Counted from the stretch's first letter, positions 8,543 through 19,318 are shown. The stretch is 64,000 nucleotides of DNA from Mesostigma viride (GCA_009746045.1 RPFO01000742.1:33940-97939); one strand, 5' to 3'. Notes: generated from the letters alone by a model not told the origin. Numbers and translations are program-made.

Positions 8543-11500
8543 CTACTTGATCATCTCGATGTACACGGTGGGAATGCGGTCGTACAGGGCGGGCTGGCCG
8601 CCGCGCCCGCGCCCCCCCTGGGGCGGCTGCCAATTTCGGGCCACCCCCAGCAGAGTGCGCGCCTCCGTGCGCACCAGCGCCCTGTGCTGTTCCAGAACGC
8701 GGTCGGCCCCCTCGGGCGCTCGCATGGATGGATGCATGCGCAGATCCCCCGCGTCGATTCCCTGCTGCCGCCTCTCACTTTCGCGATCCCCGCGAGCCGC
8801 TTCTCTGGCCTGCTCGGCCTCGGTCTTCAGTCGGTCGCGCTCCCCGATCACCTCGTCCTGGTACTCCTGCGACGGCCGCACGCGATTGCGCATCACCCGC
8901 ATCCGCCTCCTCGGCCCGACGACCACATCCTGGTCCAGCTCCACCACGAACCACGGGTCGTTCGTCACGCCCTTCTTCCATTCCACGCGCACGCGGTCGT
9001 CCGCGTTGGGACGAGGCGCCTTGATCACGCGGGCCTCCTGCCACACGTCCGCCTCCTTGTCCACCTGCACCATCACGCGGTCGTCCCCCGCCGCGAACAT
9101 GTGAGCGAAGTCCGCGACGCCCGGAGGGTCGCACCGAGGGGCGCCGGCCCCCTTGCGCGTGATCCGCGTGCGGAACTGGGCATCGCCTCCGCCGACCCCG
9201 GGCAGACGTGCGTGCGCTCGCGCACCCCCGTGAGGTCGTGGATCGCGAGCGGCGCGCTCTCCTTGGGCGCCCTCGTGACGTCCGGGTCCGCGAACTTGCC
9301 GTCCACGAACTGGGACACGCACCGGCCCTTCTGCGTCCGGCCGGCGTCCTCCACGTCGGGGGCGGACCAGTCGCCCTCCACCGCCTCGCCGCCCGGGGGG
9401 CGCGGGAGGACGTTTTTGTCCACGCTGCGGAACCCCGAGCACAACATGTAGTTCTTGACGGCGTGCGGTCGGATCAGCGCGTGGAATGCGTTGATGACGG
9501 CGATCGACAGGTTGTGCCTCGTGCGCGTGTGCTGGTACGCCTCCTTGCGGATGAAGTGCTTCCCCGTGTTGAACGCCTGCTCGATCGGGTTGTACTCCGG
9601 GCTGTACGGCGGCGTGAACACCAGGGCCGGCTTCCGGGGGCCTAGCCGCGAGTCCTTCGTGGGCGGGAGGAGAACGCCGTCGCCGCCGCCCCTCTGGCGG
9701 ATGAGCTGGGCCAAAGGGGACAGCTCGGAAACGGGAGAGATCTTCTGCCGGTCCTCCAGCGCCTCGTTCACCTGGATGTCGCGGCTCGTGGGCGGGTCGT
9801 GGTAGCTCGCGGAGTCCATGAGCAGCGTCTTCCCCTGCACGAAGCTGGCCGGCAGCGAGCGGATGAAGTCACGAAACATGCCCTTGTGCACCTTCATGGG
9901 CGCCGACCCGATGTTCCTCTCGCGCATCTGGGAGTTCAGGAAGCGCAACTTGGAGATCGGTCCCTGCGCCATCGGGGTGTACAGCGCGTCGCTCCTCCTG
10001 CCCGACCCCCCCGGATCTATGTGCCGGACGAAGTCGGCCGGGAAATCGTCGCCCCGGAAGAACTCGTCCACCACCACCTGCCCCCCCTATCCAGGAACGT
10101 GAACGGGGGCGCCAGCGGGTCGTTCAGGTGGTCGTAGAAGTCGTCCTTCTTGCCATGGAACCGGTGGACCAGTTTCCACACGTGCGCGGCCATCTCGAGC
10201 GGGTGCAAGGGCAAGTTCGTCCCGTGCTTGTTCGAGGACAGGTTCATCAACGCGTAGTACTTCATCATCAGCAACTGGGTGGCCGCCCTCACCTGGACCA
10301 TCGTGGGGTTCGCCGTGCCGTTGTGCTGGGTGTATCTGTCCACGTAATCCTCGTCGTACAGCGGACTGGCGGACGCGTGCAGGGACGTGTGGAGAGCGTT
10401 GTTCTGCCCCCTCTCCGCAGCCGTCTGCTTGTCTCGGACCGCGAACAGCGCGTGGTAGATCTGCTCGAAGGTCGCGTGGCGGAAGACCTCGTGCAGTTTG
10501 TGCATCGCCAACTGGATCCCGTCCTCGAAATCCTCCTCGTGATCGAACCTCCCCTCCTCGTCGTTGTATTTCGGCAACACGTTGGCACGCGCCTGGGCGG
10601 CCTGTTCGAGCGGGAGCCCGACCACCTGGATGTCGTTGCGCCCCTTGTTCATCCAGCTCGCCGTCACCGGCGGGGCCTCGCCGAACGTCGCCAGCGACAC
10701 GGCGTAGTTGTGACGCGCGACGTGCGCCTGGATGGCAAAGTCGTACGCCGCCAGCCGCAGTGCGAACCTCATCCTGTCGCCCGGGGTGCCGCCCGGCACT
10801 TTCGCTGTCTCCAACAAGGTGGAAGGCGCCCCGTTTCGGGCAAGAACTGCCAGTACTCCTCGTACATCTGAGCGCAGTCCATGGCCTGGGGGTCCGCGGT
10901 AAAGCCGTTCGCAGCGGCGTTCCAGAATTGAAGCGGGAGCGGCACCGGCTCGCACCCTGGTCGCCGCACCCGGCGAAACGAAGGCCCTGGGATGGCCGTC
11001 ATGAAACCACCGACGCATGAAGCCGCCCGCGTTTTCCGCCTCCGCCGTCAGGAGCGCCTGCAGGGTCCCGAGCTTCAGTTCGTGCCCGCCCGCCGCCCCC
11101 TGTTTCAGCATGCACAGGTTGCCGACGACCTCCACGATGCCGCCCCACCACAGCTCCCTGCGCAGGCTCTCCGCCGCGTCCCGGAACCTCTCCTTGCTGG
11201 GGTCGTGGTTGCCGATACGGCTGGGCACGGGGGGCAGGATGCGCAGGAAGAAGGCCGGCATCTGCACCTCGACGCCGTTCGCGACCTTCTTCTCCGGCCA
11301 CTTCATCGCCGCCCACACGATCGTCCGCGAGTCGCTCTGCTCCCTCTTGCGGAGGTAGGGCGTCTCCCCCGACTTGGCCCACGCCCTCGAGGGGGCCATG
11401 TTCATGTACACGCTGCACTCGTCGATGAACACGCAATCCTCGGCGAAGATGCGCCCCTGCAGGGCCAGCAGGTCCTCCTTCGTGCGGGACACGTACGTCG

Positions 11501-12152
11501 CGTCCTTCTCGATGTAGTCGTACGCCACCACCTGGTACGTCAGCCCGTGCTCCCTCCTGGCACGCTGCACCTCCCCCTCCGTCAGCTCCAGCCGCGCGGT
11601 GACAAGCCCCGCGGCATTCAAGAAAAGGTTCCGCGCGTTTTGGGGCACGCGGCCCAGCACACCGAGCCGGACCACCTCCTCCCTCCTCCCTCGAAGAGCG
11701 TTCACCACGTACGCGACGTCTCTCGCCGACATGTACGATGTCTGGGACGTCTGGATCTCCGCGAGCTTTGCCGACAACCTCGCCCAGGTGTCCGCGCCGT
11801 ACTTACGAATCCAGGGCGGGACCCGCTTCTCCTTGACCTCCTTCACGGTGCGCTCCGTCCTGCCCCGCTCGTCCTGTCCGCTCTCCCACGACCGGAGCGC
11901 GCGCGGGCGGAGGGCCGACCGCTTCAGCTCCTCCGGTTTGTTGTAGTCCAGCCCGAGCCCGCCATTCTGGGCCCGGTCGTGCTTCCACAGCTTGTGGTAG
12001 CGGATGGCCGTCTTCTTGTCGATGCCGTACTTCTTGGCAATGTCCAGGACGGTCAGCCCGTCCTCCCTGCGGTTCTTCACGTCCAGCGCCACGCGCTCCC
12101 TGAATTGCAGGCTGTGGGCCTTACCGGCCGGAATGGGTTGGTGGTGGTCCAT
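8543..12152 (-). CDS. Very large IS630/Tc1-mariner-type DDE transposase-like protein (several frame breaks)
   Basis: About 1,200 residues if read through breaks near 10,985, 10,820, 10,085 and 9,190, most in G/C runs. Order of parts: helix-turn-helix (LTVLDIAKKYGIDKKTAIRY, residues about 34-53); first acidic block CVFIDECSVYMN; a long insertion of more than 400 residues with no family likeness; second acidic block LLMDSASYHDP; third block PPYSPEYNPIEQAF, the DDE_3 signature; and a C-terminal SH3/chromo-like beta domain (RVRVEWKKGVTNDPWFVVEL) before a coiled coil rich in Arg/Glu. Classical family members have 300-400 residues, so the insertion is exceptional. I see no terminal inverted repeats or target duplication at its ends, so it may be a domesticated viral DNA-binding or recombination protein rather than a mobile element. 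Confidence 0.7.
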
Positions 12153-12209
12153 GGTGGTGCGGGCTCATGACTCGTGCACATAATATTATTTTCCATTAAA
12201 CCGCTGTCA

Positions 12210-12659
12210 TCAATACGAGCGACGCTGCAAGTCGTCGGTGAAAGGCACGTTCGTGATACGCTCGTTGTTGGCCTGCGTCCAGGGCTCCACCACGCTCCTG
12301 AACGTGTCCCTGTACGCCCCCATGACCGGGGCCCGCACCGACCCCGGGGCCATGCCCGGGCGGTAGTTGCGCAGGTCCACGCCCCTGCTGGCCGCCTCGC
12401 GCGCCTTGCGACGGGCCAGCAGCCTGCGGTCGACCATGTGCGCCAGGGTGGCCACCACGGAAATGACGACGCCCCAGAAGGCGCCCGAGAACGATTTGGC
12501 CAGAGCGCCTCCCAGGACGGCCACGTAGATGCCGAACCTCTTCGCGGCCAGAAACCGCTCGCGGGCGGGGATCCCGGGCGCGACCGGCCAGAACGAGAGC
12601 AGGTCCTCCGCTATGCCCTCCGTGTACGCGTCGAGGAACTCCATCGAGTACAACTCCAT
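12210..12659 (-). CDS. Membrane protein with NCLDV-like C-terminal tail
   Basis: 149 residues from MELYSMEFLDAY. A hydrophobic region spans residues about 43-73 (FGIYVAVLGGALAKSFSGAF, then VVISVVATLAHMV), followed by a basic segment RRLLARRKAREAASRG and a soluble tail ending NNERITNVPFTDDLQRRSY. A tail with N..tNVPF.D..qR is reminiscent of NCLDV membrane proteins of the DUF5762 type; this is a weak resemblance from memory. It is the first of a block of small virion-membrane-like genes. Confidence 0.6.
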   Translation of the reverse strand: MELYSMEFLDAYTEGIAEDLLSFWPVAPGIPARERFLAAKRFGIYVAVLGGALAKSFSGAFWGVVISVVATLAHMVDRRLLARRKAREAASRGVDLRNYRPGMAPGSVRAPVMGAYRDTFRSVVEPWTQANNERITNVPFTDDLQRRSY

Positions 12660-12684
12660 CGCACATTTTTTGCCGGCCGCCGCT

Positions 12685-13194
12685 CTACTCCAGCATCGCC
12701 AGTCCCCCGGCCGCCGCCAGTTCCGCCTCGCCCTCCGCCATCATCTTCTGAATCAGCTCGAAGCAGGCCAGCTCGGGGGTGTCGCTCGACGCGATCTCGC
12801 TCGCGAACCCCGCGGCCATGCTCTCCGCCTGCTTCAGGATTTCCGGCGGGATCTCCTGCACGCCGATGCCCAGGATGGCCAGGGTCTGCAGGTACTGCCA
12901 GATGGCCGCCTTGGTGCCCTCGGGCGACCCCTTCCACCGCTCCTCGAAGTTCACCTCCCTCAGGTAGGGCACGTCCTTGAACTCGGCGAACACGGACTCG
13001 TCCTTGGCCATGATCCCCTCCATGTGGGGCGCCACAGCCTCCATGTACCTCTGCAGGGGCAGCTTGGCGTTGGACTTGCACGCGAGCTCGAACCCGGATA
13101 TGAGACCGCGGATCCGCTTCTCGTCGGGGTAGGCCATCGCCAGCTCGCTGAAGAAGGAGTGCATCATGCTGTTGAACGCCTGGATCGCGGACAT
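12685..13194 (-). CDS. Conserved NCLDV-type helical protein
   Basis: 169 residues starting MSAIQAFNSMMHSFF. The central part reads KSNAKLPLQRYMEAVAPHM, then IMAKDESVFAE and GTKAAIWQYLQTL, a succession (short-K-P, Y..i...DE.fF, K.aIW.YLq.L) that I know from an uncharacterised protein widespread in phycodnaviruses and mimivirus relatives. Mostly alpha-helical, no cysteine motif or membrane span. It shares a 90-bp divergent promoter region with the small membrane protein at 13285, which contains a TATA-like CTATAAATAAAAGG (13226-13239). Confidence 0.65.
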   Translation of the reverse strand: MSAIQAFNSMMHSFFSELAMAYPDEKRIRGLISGFELACKSNAKLPLQRYMEAVAPHMEGIMAKDESVFAEFKDVPYLREVNFEERWKGSPEGTKAAIWQYLQTLAILGIGVQEIPPEILKQAESMAAGFASEIASSDTPELACFELIQKMMAEGEAELAAAGGLAMLE

Positions 13195-13249
13195 TTTCGG
13201 GCGCTGAGCGGTATACAAACATGCACTATAAATAAAAGGTGGCGTAGCC

Positions 13250-13265
13250 GAAAAAAAATCTGTGG
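13250..13265 (+). promoter_or_regulatory. A8TCTGTGG promoter candidate
   Basis: Plus strand GAAAAAAAATCTGTGG, 20-35 bp upstream of the ATG at 13285; the clearest match with the island before paralogue A (AAAAAATCTGCGG). Confidence 0.5.
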
Positions 13266-13284
13266 CAGTTCGTATACACCGACC

Positions 13285-13476
13285 ATGTCTCTGACCCCGC
13301 TCATGCTCGACGTCGTCAAGGTCCTGACCCTCCACATGTCCATCGCCATGGCCGCCGCGCACTCCGCGGGAGGCGGCCTCGCCAAGCCCCTGAAGGAGAA
13401 GAAGTTCTGGGTGTCGTTCGGGTTCCAGTCCGCCGCCCTCGCGCTGTTCTGGATGCTGCTAGTGCCCAACCTCTAA
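13285..13476 (+). CDS. Small two-span membrane protein
   Basis: 63 residues. Two hydrophobic stretches (residues about 5-25, LMLDVVKVLTLHMSIAMAAAH, and about 45-62, SFGFQSAALALFWMLLVPNL) are separated by a basic loop KPLKEKKFW. It ends one base before the stop of the convergent gene at 13478. Typical of short virion membrane proteins; no family recognised. Confidence 0.65.
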   Translation: MSLTPLMLDVVKVLTLHMSIAMAAAHSAGGGLAKPLKEKKFWVSFGFQSAALALFWMLLVPNL

Positions 13477-13477
13477 A

Positions 13478-13876
13478 TCACGAAGGGGCCGTCGCGGTGG
13501 CCGTAGCGACACTCGTCGCGAGCTCCGCCGTCGTCGCCTCCACCACCTTGTCCATGCTCTCCTTGGCGAGGTGCGCGGACACCGCCATCATCACCACGAG
13601 GTACGAACCGCCCGCCCCGCCGGACGTGAAAAAGCCCTTCAGCAGCTTCATCGGCGTGCTGTTGCCGTAGTAGGCCCCGACCGAGAAGTTCCTGTACAGC
13701 ACGTACGCAAAGCCCCCCAGGGCCAGCGCCCATTGGATCGACACCATGGAGGCGACGTACCTCTTCAGCCGGAACCGCTCCCTCCGCATGCGCACCGCCG
13801 TTGCCAGCGTGTGCGCGAGGGCGGCCAACAGGCCGAACATGGACAGTCTCCACCAATCTTGCAAGAAGGCTCCCAT
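13478..13876 (-). CDS. Multi-span membrane protein
   Basis: 132 residues from MGAFLQDWWRLSMF. Hydrophobic segments at about 12-28 (MFGLLAALAHTLATAV), 41-62 (MVSIQWALALGGFAYVLY) and 85-102 (GGSYLVVMMAVSAHLA), joined by a basic loop RMRRERFRLKRY. An A9 run (AAAAAAAAATATGACC) lies 25-40 bp upstream. Possibly the partner of the 63-residue protein with which it converges. Confidence 0.65.
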   Translation of the reverse strand: MGAFLQDWWRLSMFGLLAALAHTLATAVRMRRERFRLKRYVASMVSIQWALALGGFAYVLYRNFSVGAYYGNSTPMKLLKGFFTSGGAGGSYLVVMMAVSAHLAKESMDKVVEATTAELATSVATATATAPS

Positions 13877-13964
13877 CGATCGCGTCTCGTCAATACTGGG
13901 TCATATTTTTTTTTGGCCGGCCGCGTTCGGCGGGGCGAAAAAGTCGCCGCTAATGCCACGAGAC

Positions 13965-14600
13965 ATGGACGTTAGGGTGCGGATCAAGGGCGTCATGCAC
14001 AAGTGGTCCTTCCCCCCCTCCATGATCAGCACCGCGCAGTCCATCCTGGGGGAGAGCGCGGACGAATGCAGGACCGTTCTGCGGGCGCTCATCGTGCGCC
14101 TCGCGTCCGCCCTCGAGACGGGATCCATGGAGGGGGCCGTCAGCGACCTCGAGGTCGTGTGTCTCATGCACATCCGCGCGCAGGCGGGGCTGCCCGAGGA
14201 CGTCAAGGCGGGCGTCTCCATGATCCTGGACGGGTGGAAGAACGCGGAACAGAGCATCAGCAACCACGCGCGCAAGGCCCTCCGCGTCATCGAACGCATG
14301 CTGCCCGTGCTCATGACCTGCGAAAACAAGGAGGCGTTCGACAAGTACTTCTCCGCCACCCTCTACCCGTCGCTGGAGAACGAGGAGATCAAGGCCATGA
14401 TCAAGTTCCTGCGCGTCCTCTCCGCGTGGACCGCGTCCGACGACGACCCCGTACGGCCGGACAGCCACTACATCGAGAGGTACCTGGAGCGCGTGTACAA
14501 GTCCTTCGTCGTGCCCGTGTTCTCCGTCAAGAAGAAGGCCGTCGTCGCCAAGAGGCTGGCCGTGGCGGCCGACAACGTAGAGGAGTACGCGGACAGCTAG
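13965..14600 (+). CDS. Helical hypothetical protein, 211 residues
   Basis: The start at 13965 (MDVRVRIKGV) is preferred over an in-frame ATG at 13953 because it keeps the usual 20-bp distance from the GAAAAAG island at 13937. The product is entirely alpha-helical in character with ILGESADECRTVLRALIVRL, a region AEQSISNHARKALRVIERML, and a basic C-terminal part KKKAVVAKRLAVAADN. It could be a scaffold or core protein. No family recognised. Confidence 0.65.
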   Translation: MDVRVRIKGVMHKWSFPPSMISTAQSILGESADECRTVLRALIVRLASALETGSMEGAVSDLEVVCLMHIRAQAGLPEDVKAGVSMILDGWKNAEQSISNHARKALRVIERMLPVLMTCENKEAFDKYFSATLYPSLENEEIKAMIKFLRVLSAWTASDDDPVRPDSHYIERYLERVYKSFVVPVFSVKKKAVVAKRLAVAADNVEEYADS

Positions 14601-14648
14601 ATTCGTTTACGGGGCGCGGAAAATCGGCGCCCTTGGTACACGGACACC

Positions 14649-15086
14649 ATGAGCGGAGGCGCGCCTCTCGGAAAAGCGTTCTCGTACTCGCCCATCGCCG
14701 ACGAAGAGTCGGCGGGCGCGGCGAGCGGACAGGAAGAGCGGCAGTACGCCACCACCCCCGCGGAGATGGAGAGGGAGCCCATCAACGTCCCCTCGCAGGC
14801 GTTCCCGCCCCCTCCGTCCGCTATGGCGCGAAGGCCAGCGGCGCCCGACCAGGCGCAGAGGATGGCCAGGCAGCAGGCCTTGTTCGAGATGAAGATGAGG
14901 GAGATTGCGAAGGAGGAGTCGCGGAACGGCGGCGTCATCTTCCTGTTCGCGGGGGTCCTGATAGCCGGCGTGCTGGCCTACGCGTACTGGTACAAGAATC
15001 CGCCCCTTCTCGCCAATGTGGCCGCCGATGTCACCCGCTCCCCCGGCATGATCATGCCCGGGATGATCCAGCCATCCGCGATGTAG
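14649..15086 (+). CDS. Tail-anchored single-span protein
   Basis: 145 residues. A soluble Ala/Pro/Glu-rich head (residues 1-75) and a short coiled-coil (AQRMARQQALFEMKMREIAK) precede one strong membrane span at about 99-117 (VIFLFAGVLIAGVLAYAYWY), followed by a Met/Pro-rich tail. The island GGAAAATCGGCG lies 20-30 bp upstream. A virion inner-membrane protein is the likely role by analogy with small one-span NCLDV proteins. Confidence 0.65.
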   Translation: MSGGAPLGKAFSYSPIADEESAGAASGQEERQYATTPAEMEREPINVPSQAFPPPPSAMARRPAAPDQAQRMARQQALFEMKMREIAKEESRNGGVIFLFAGVLIAGVLAYAYWYKNPPLLANVAADVTRSPGMIMPGMIQPSAM

Positions 15087-15188
15087 CCCGACAGTCTAAT
15101 ACCATGCTAACTAACCACAGTGTCAATAAAGTGCGTTTCCGGCGAGCAAAAATTTTTCCCAATCCCACTTGAGTACATACCCCCCAGC

Positions 15189-18162
15189 ATGGCATCCGTT
15201 CAGACCATGGCCTTCTCCGATCTCGGGACCGGCAAGCTCAGCCAGCTGTCCACCGACCAGATCTGCTCCGGGGAAGCGGCCACGGATGTCATCGTCATGT
15301 CCGCCAAGTCCAAGATCCACCTCGTGCCCAACACCGCCAACTTCAACGACTGGGAGTCGTCCACCCTGCCGCCCCTCGACGCCGGCGTCAGCCAGAACAA
15401 CGTGGTCGTGCACGGAAACCTCGACGTGCTCGGCACCTTCACCACCGCGAACCTCGATTTCGCAAAGGGAAACTACACCAAGAACTCCGTCACCACCATC
15501 CCGCTCAACAGCGTCGTCAAGTCGACCTCCAACAACCTCGTGCTCGAGGGCCTGACCACCGCGAACGAGGTCATCGTCCAGGACTGCAAATTCGTAGCCC
15601 ACCAGCCCGCCATCCTCGCCTCCAATGGCACGTTCCCCCTGCCCACCGCCATGTCCGTGCGCGGTGAGAACGGACCCGAGAACAAGGAGGTCAAGCTCGG
15701 TCTCCTCTACAACGCAGGCAAGTTCGGAAACGGAGCCACCGCGTGGAGGGGCGTCGTCGACTCCGAGGACGTCGACATGGAGCTCCGGTCGGACGCACAG
15801 CTGAGACTGTCCGCCGACAGGGTCGCGTCCGGAGAGGTCAAGATCAACGCCGGCGCCGCCATCACCATGGCCCCCAGCGCCGCCTCCGCCGGCGTGGACC
15901 CCGCCTCCCAGATCGTCGTGCAGTCCACCGCCCTCGAGAACTCGGCCGTCGCCTCCACCTCCGCCACCCGCGGAAACCACGCCTACGCCACAGACGCCGT
16001 CACCATCCGGGGCAAGAAGTCCACCGCCGCGTCCACGGGCGGCAACCTGTGGATCACCGGCGACACCACCGTGTCCGGCAGCAGCGTCGCCGTCGAGCAG
16101 GTCAAGTTCGTGGACTCCGCCATCTCCACCACCAACCCCACGCTCGAGCTCTCCGCCGCCTCCGACATCGCCGTCAAGAAGGACCTCGTCCTCAGCGGTA
16201 AGCTCTCTACCGCCGCGGGAGACCTCACCATCGCCCCCGCCACCGGCCTCGTCAAGGTCATGGGAAACCTCGAGGTCGACGGACAGCTCACCACCGTCAA
16301 CGCCGTCACCACCAACGTGGCCGTCACCGAGAAGATCGTCTCCCTCGCCAACACCGACACCGCGACCCTCGCCAGCTGGGCCTTCAACGGCGACTCGCCC
16401 GTCGACACCCAAGCCTCCCTCAGCATGGCCCTCACCAACGCCACCATCGCCAACGGTGTCCTCACGCTGCCTGCCAACGGAAGCGCGTCCTCCGCCGAGG
16501 CGGACATCGGCAGCGCACTCACCGGGTCGTACCAGATCGGCTTCAACATCAAGGCGGGAGCCGCGGCGCTCACCGTGTTCCGCTTCTGCGACTCCAGCCT
16601 GGCCGGCGGGATCAGGCTGGCGGTCACCAGCAGCGGCTGGGTCAAGTGTCTGTCGCGGGCGTTTCGCGGGCCTCCAGCTACGTCGTCATCACGCCGAACC
16701 AGAAGAACCGCATCCTCTTCAGGAGACTGAAGTACTCCGCCGACAACTCGACCTTCCAGATGTTCGCGAACGGCGTCCCCGTGGCCCTCAACATGAGCGG
16801 GTACACGGCCGCCACCGCCTTCGCCGCGGACATCCCCTCGCCAGCCAAGGTCTACTTCGGGGGGGCGTTCTGACCGGCGCCATCGAGATCGACGACGTGC
16901 GCGTCGAGTCCATCCCCACCGCCCCCACCAACGCCAACGCCGACGGCGCCGGGCTGGCCGTGCAGGGCGACGGGGCCGTCAGCGGGATCGCCTGCAGCCG
17001 CGCCATCGCGTGGAAGAACAACGTGCAGCAGGAACTCGGCGACCACACCGGATCCTACTGGCACATCCAGGGAGGCCAGCTCATGCTCTCCCGCACCATC
17101 GCCACTGACCTCAGGAAGGCGCCCGGATCCAACGTCAAGCTGTCGGCGCTACCCGCGGACGCCGGCAACGGAACCACCGAGCCCCACATGTGGGCCCTGA
17201 GCGCGTACACCGGACCCACCAGCGGGCGTTTCCGCAGCGTCCCCGCGAGGAGCCCCACCGACACCGTAACCATGGCCTACGACTGCTCCGGGGACCCCAG
17301 CCTCGTCGCCCCGTCGCACGTCAGTGGGTACTTCCAGACGCTGTACGGCACCACCAACCGCCTCAAGTCCTACTACTTCGCCGACGGGGGCATCAGCCCC
17401 TCCTCCCAGTACGACCTCCTCTTCACCGGCATCGTCAAGCCCGTCGACGCCTCCCTGCTGTCCGCCACCGGCGGGAACCCGCTCAGCGTTTCCGCCAGCA
17501 TCGCGTCCCCCGTCAACATGTGCGAGCTGATGGCCGTGGGAGACACCTCCACCGCCGCCAACGTATCCGTCTGGGTGTGGCAGGGCGGACGCATCCTCAT
17601 GGCCACCGGGGCCGCGTACAACGCCAGCACCGTCCCGCTGGTCGGCGCGCGCGAGGTCGTGATCGGCCTCCAGCTGCACCCCACGCTCGGCCCGCGCCTC
17701 TACGTCAACGGCGCGCTCAAGACCTCCAGTTTCGCAGGGTGGAAGAACATCAGCGACAACTCCAGCCTCGCCTCGCCCCCTCTCATCGCCATGAACGCGA
17801 CCCAGGCCAAGCGCGGGCTCTTCCTGGGCTCCCGCACCGTCTACACCTCCGGCACCGCCTTCAACGTCGCGTACAAGAGCTGGCGCGTCGTCAACACCTC
17901 CGGCATGACCGACGCGCAGGTGGAGAACACCCAGCTCTACAGGTACAGCACCGAGTACGACGCGGGCCCGCTGAGGGTCACCTACGGATTCAGGATCGCA
18001 GACAACGAGAGTCTGCAGATCGTCAAGGCCGAGGGATCCAACTCCGGCGACCTCGTGCTGGGGAACCCCGCGCCCGTCAACGACTCCAACAACAACGCCA
18101 TCGGATCGCTCGGGGGCTCCGCCTCGGCGGACGTCGTCCTGGAGCTGTACAACAAGCCCTAG
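15189..18162 (+). CDS. Large fibre-like structural protein (two frame breaks)
   Basis: About 990 residues from MASVQTMAF, with frame changes near 16,665 and near 16,855 (the latter in a G run). The first 450 residues are rich in Thr, Ser, Val and Asn with repeating beta-strand blocks such as VVVHGNLDVLGTFTTANLDF and NLEVDGQLTTVNAVTTNVAV; the g-nl.V.G.lTtvN.v...v.ek.v.LAN pattern is characteristic of phage and algal-virus fibre stems. The last 200 residues (LQLHPTLGPRLYVNGALK, then GLFLGSRTV) look like a LamG/concanavalin-type jelly roll, a receptor- or glycan-binding tip. It probably forms a trimeric surface fibre; trimerisation is inference. Confidence 0.75.
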
Positions 18163-18334
18163 GCCGTCTAAAGCGCCCTGCTTCGAGTCGGTTTTGTTTG
18201 CGTCATTTTATGAATTAAAAAATAATCCCAACTGCCGTACGTGTCCCCATTCCCCACTGCTGGTTCAGAGCGCGTGTAACGCGGCCAAATAATTAGCTCG
18301 GGGTCTATGTAAACCCGCGCGAGACCCAGCGAAC

Positions 18335-19318
18335 ATGCCGCCCAATGTCGGCCTGGCCACCGGAAGGATCTTTTTCCGAGCCGTCGCGGCTCGTGAGATC
18401 GGGTCATCCGCCGACAACGGGGCGCCGTCAGGAACGATCAAGGTCTTGCGGGATGGGACCAACACCGTGCTGCAGGCCGTCAACCCGAACGGCTCGCAGG
18501 GGGGCTCCATAGTGATCTCCTCCCAGCCCAGCACCCGGTCCAAGGACGGCAACATTTCGTCCACGTCCATCGTCGGGGTCAGCCTGGAAGGCTTCCAAAC
18601 GGAGCCCCTGCCCGCCGAGGACCCGAGACTCGCCGGCATCGCCGACAACACGACCCCCGCGCCAGACAAGCACTCGCTGATCAGAGCGACCACCCACGAC
18701 CTCGTGCTCGCCGGCAACAACGTGCTCCCTGTCGCAGATCCCGGAGGACGCCACGGGCGCGTCGTCACCCTGGGCGAGCTGCACGCCTACAAGGGGGACG
18801 GGACGGCGGCCGAGGGGGGAGACGCCATCAGGGTATGGGGAAAGCACCTGAACGCCGCGTCGGGCCTCCAGGACCCCGCCTGGCTGACCGTGGGGGTGCA
18901 TCAGAACGCGCAATACGCCCAGACGGGCTCCAGCGCCACGCGGGCGCGGGTGGCCAGCACCCCAAACGCGGACCTGTCCCTGGAATCGGGCGACCAGCTG
19001 CGATTGAGCGGCAGGGCCGTCGTCGCCCACTCCCAGTCGTCGTTCAAGTTCCTCCCCGGAGGGCCTCTGCCGCCCCCGGACGCGTGGCTGGAGATAGCCC
19101 GCAAGGACGACCCGGCGGGCATCGCGCTCTCCACGTCCGCCTCCCTCGACATGGTGGTGAAGCCCGGGACGGGCAGGTTTGGCGTGGAGGCGGACAGCGT
19201 CGAATTGGGGGCGGGCGACGTCCGCTACAAGTTTGTGGTCGTCAATGGTCAGCTGAGGATAAACAAGCGGGTCGTGTCCGCCCAGTCGGAAAAGACCGTG
19301 TTCATTTTCGATTCGTAA
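18335..19318 (+). CDS. Second fibre-like structural protein
   Basis: 327 residues starting MPPNVGLATGRIFFRAV. Composition (Ser, Thr, Gly, Asn) and blocks such as NADLSLESGDQLRLSGRAVV and TSASLDMVVKPGTGRFGVEA repeat the strand pattern of the preceding fibre gene (compare its DMELRSDAQLRLSADRV). It ends in KTVFIFDS. Encoded 170 bp downstream of the long fibre on the same strand with its own A/T island (CCAAATAATTAGCTCGG, 18284-18300). Likely a short fibre or fibre-base protein. Confidence 0.65.
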   Translation: MPPNVGLATGRIFFRAVAAREIGSSADNGAPSGTIKVLRDGTNTVLQAVNPNGSQGGSIVISSQPSTRSKDGNISSTSIVGVSLEGFQTEPLPAEDPRLAGIADNTTPAPDKHSLIRATTHDLVLAGNNVLPVADPGGRHGRVVTLGELHAYKGDGTAAEGGDAIRVWGKHLNAASGLQDPAWLTVGVHQNAQYAQTGSSATRARVASTPNADLSLESGDQLRLSGRAVVAHSQSSFKFLPGGPLPPPDAWLEIARKDDPAGIALSTSASLDMVVKPGTGRFGVEADSVELGAGDVRYKFVVVNGQLRINKRVVSAQSEKTVFIFDS

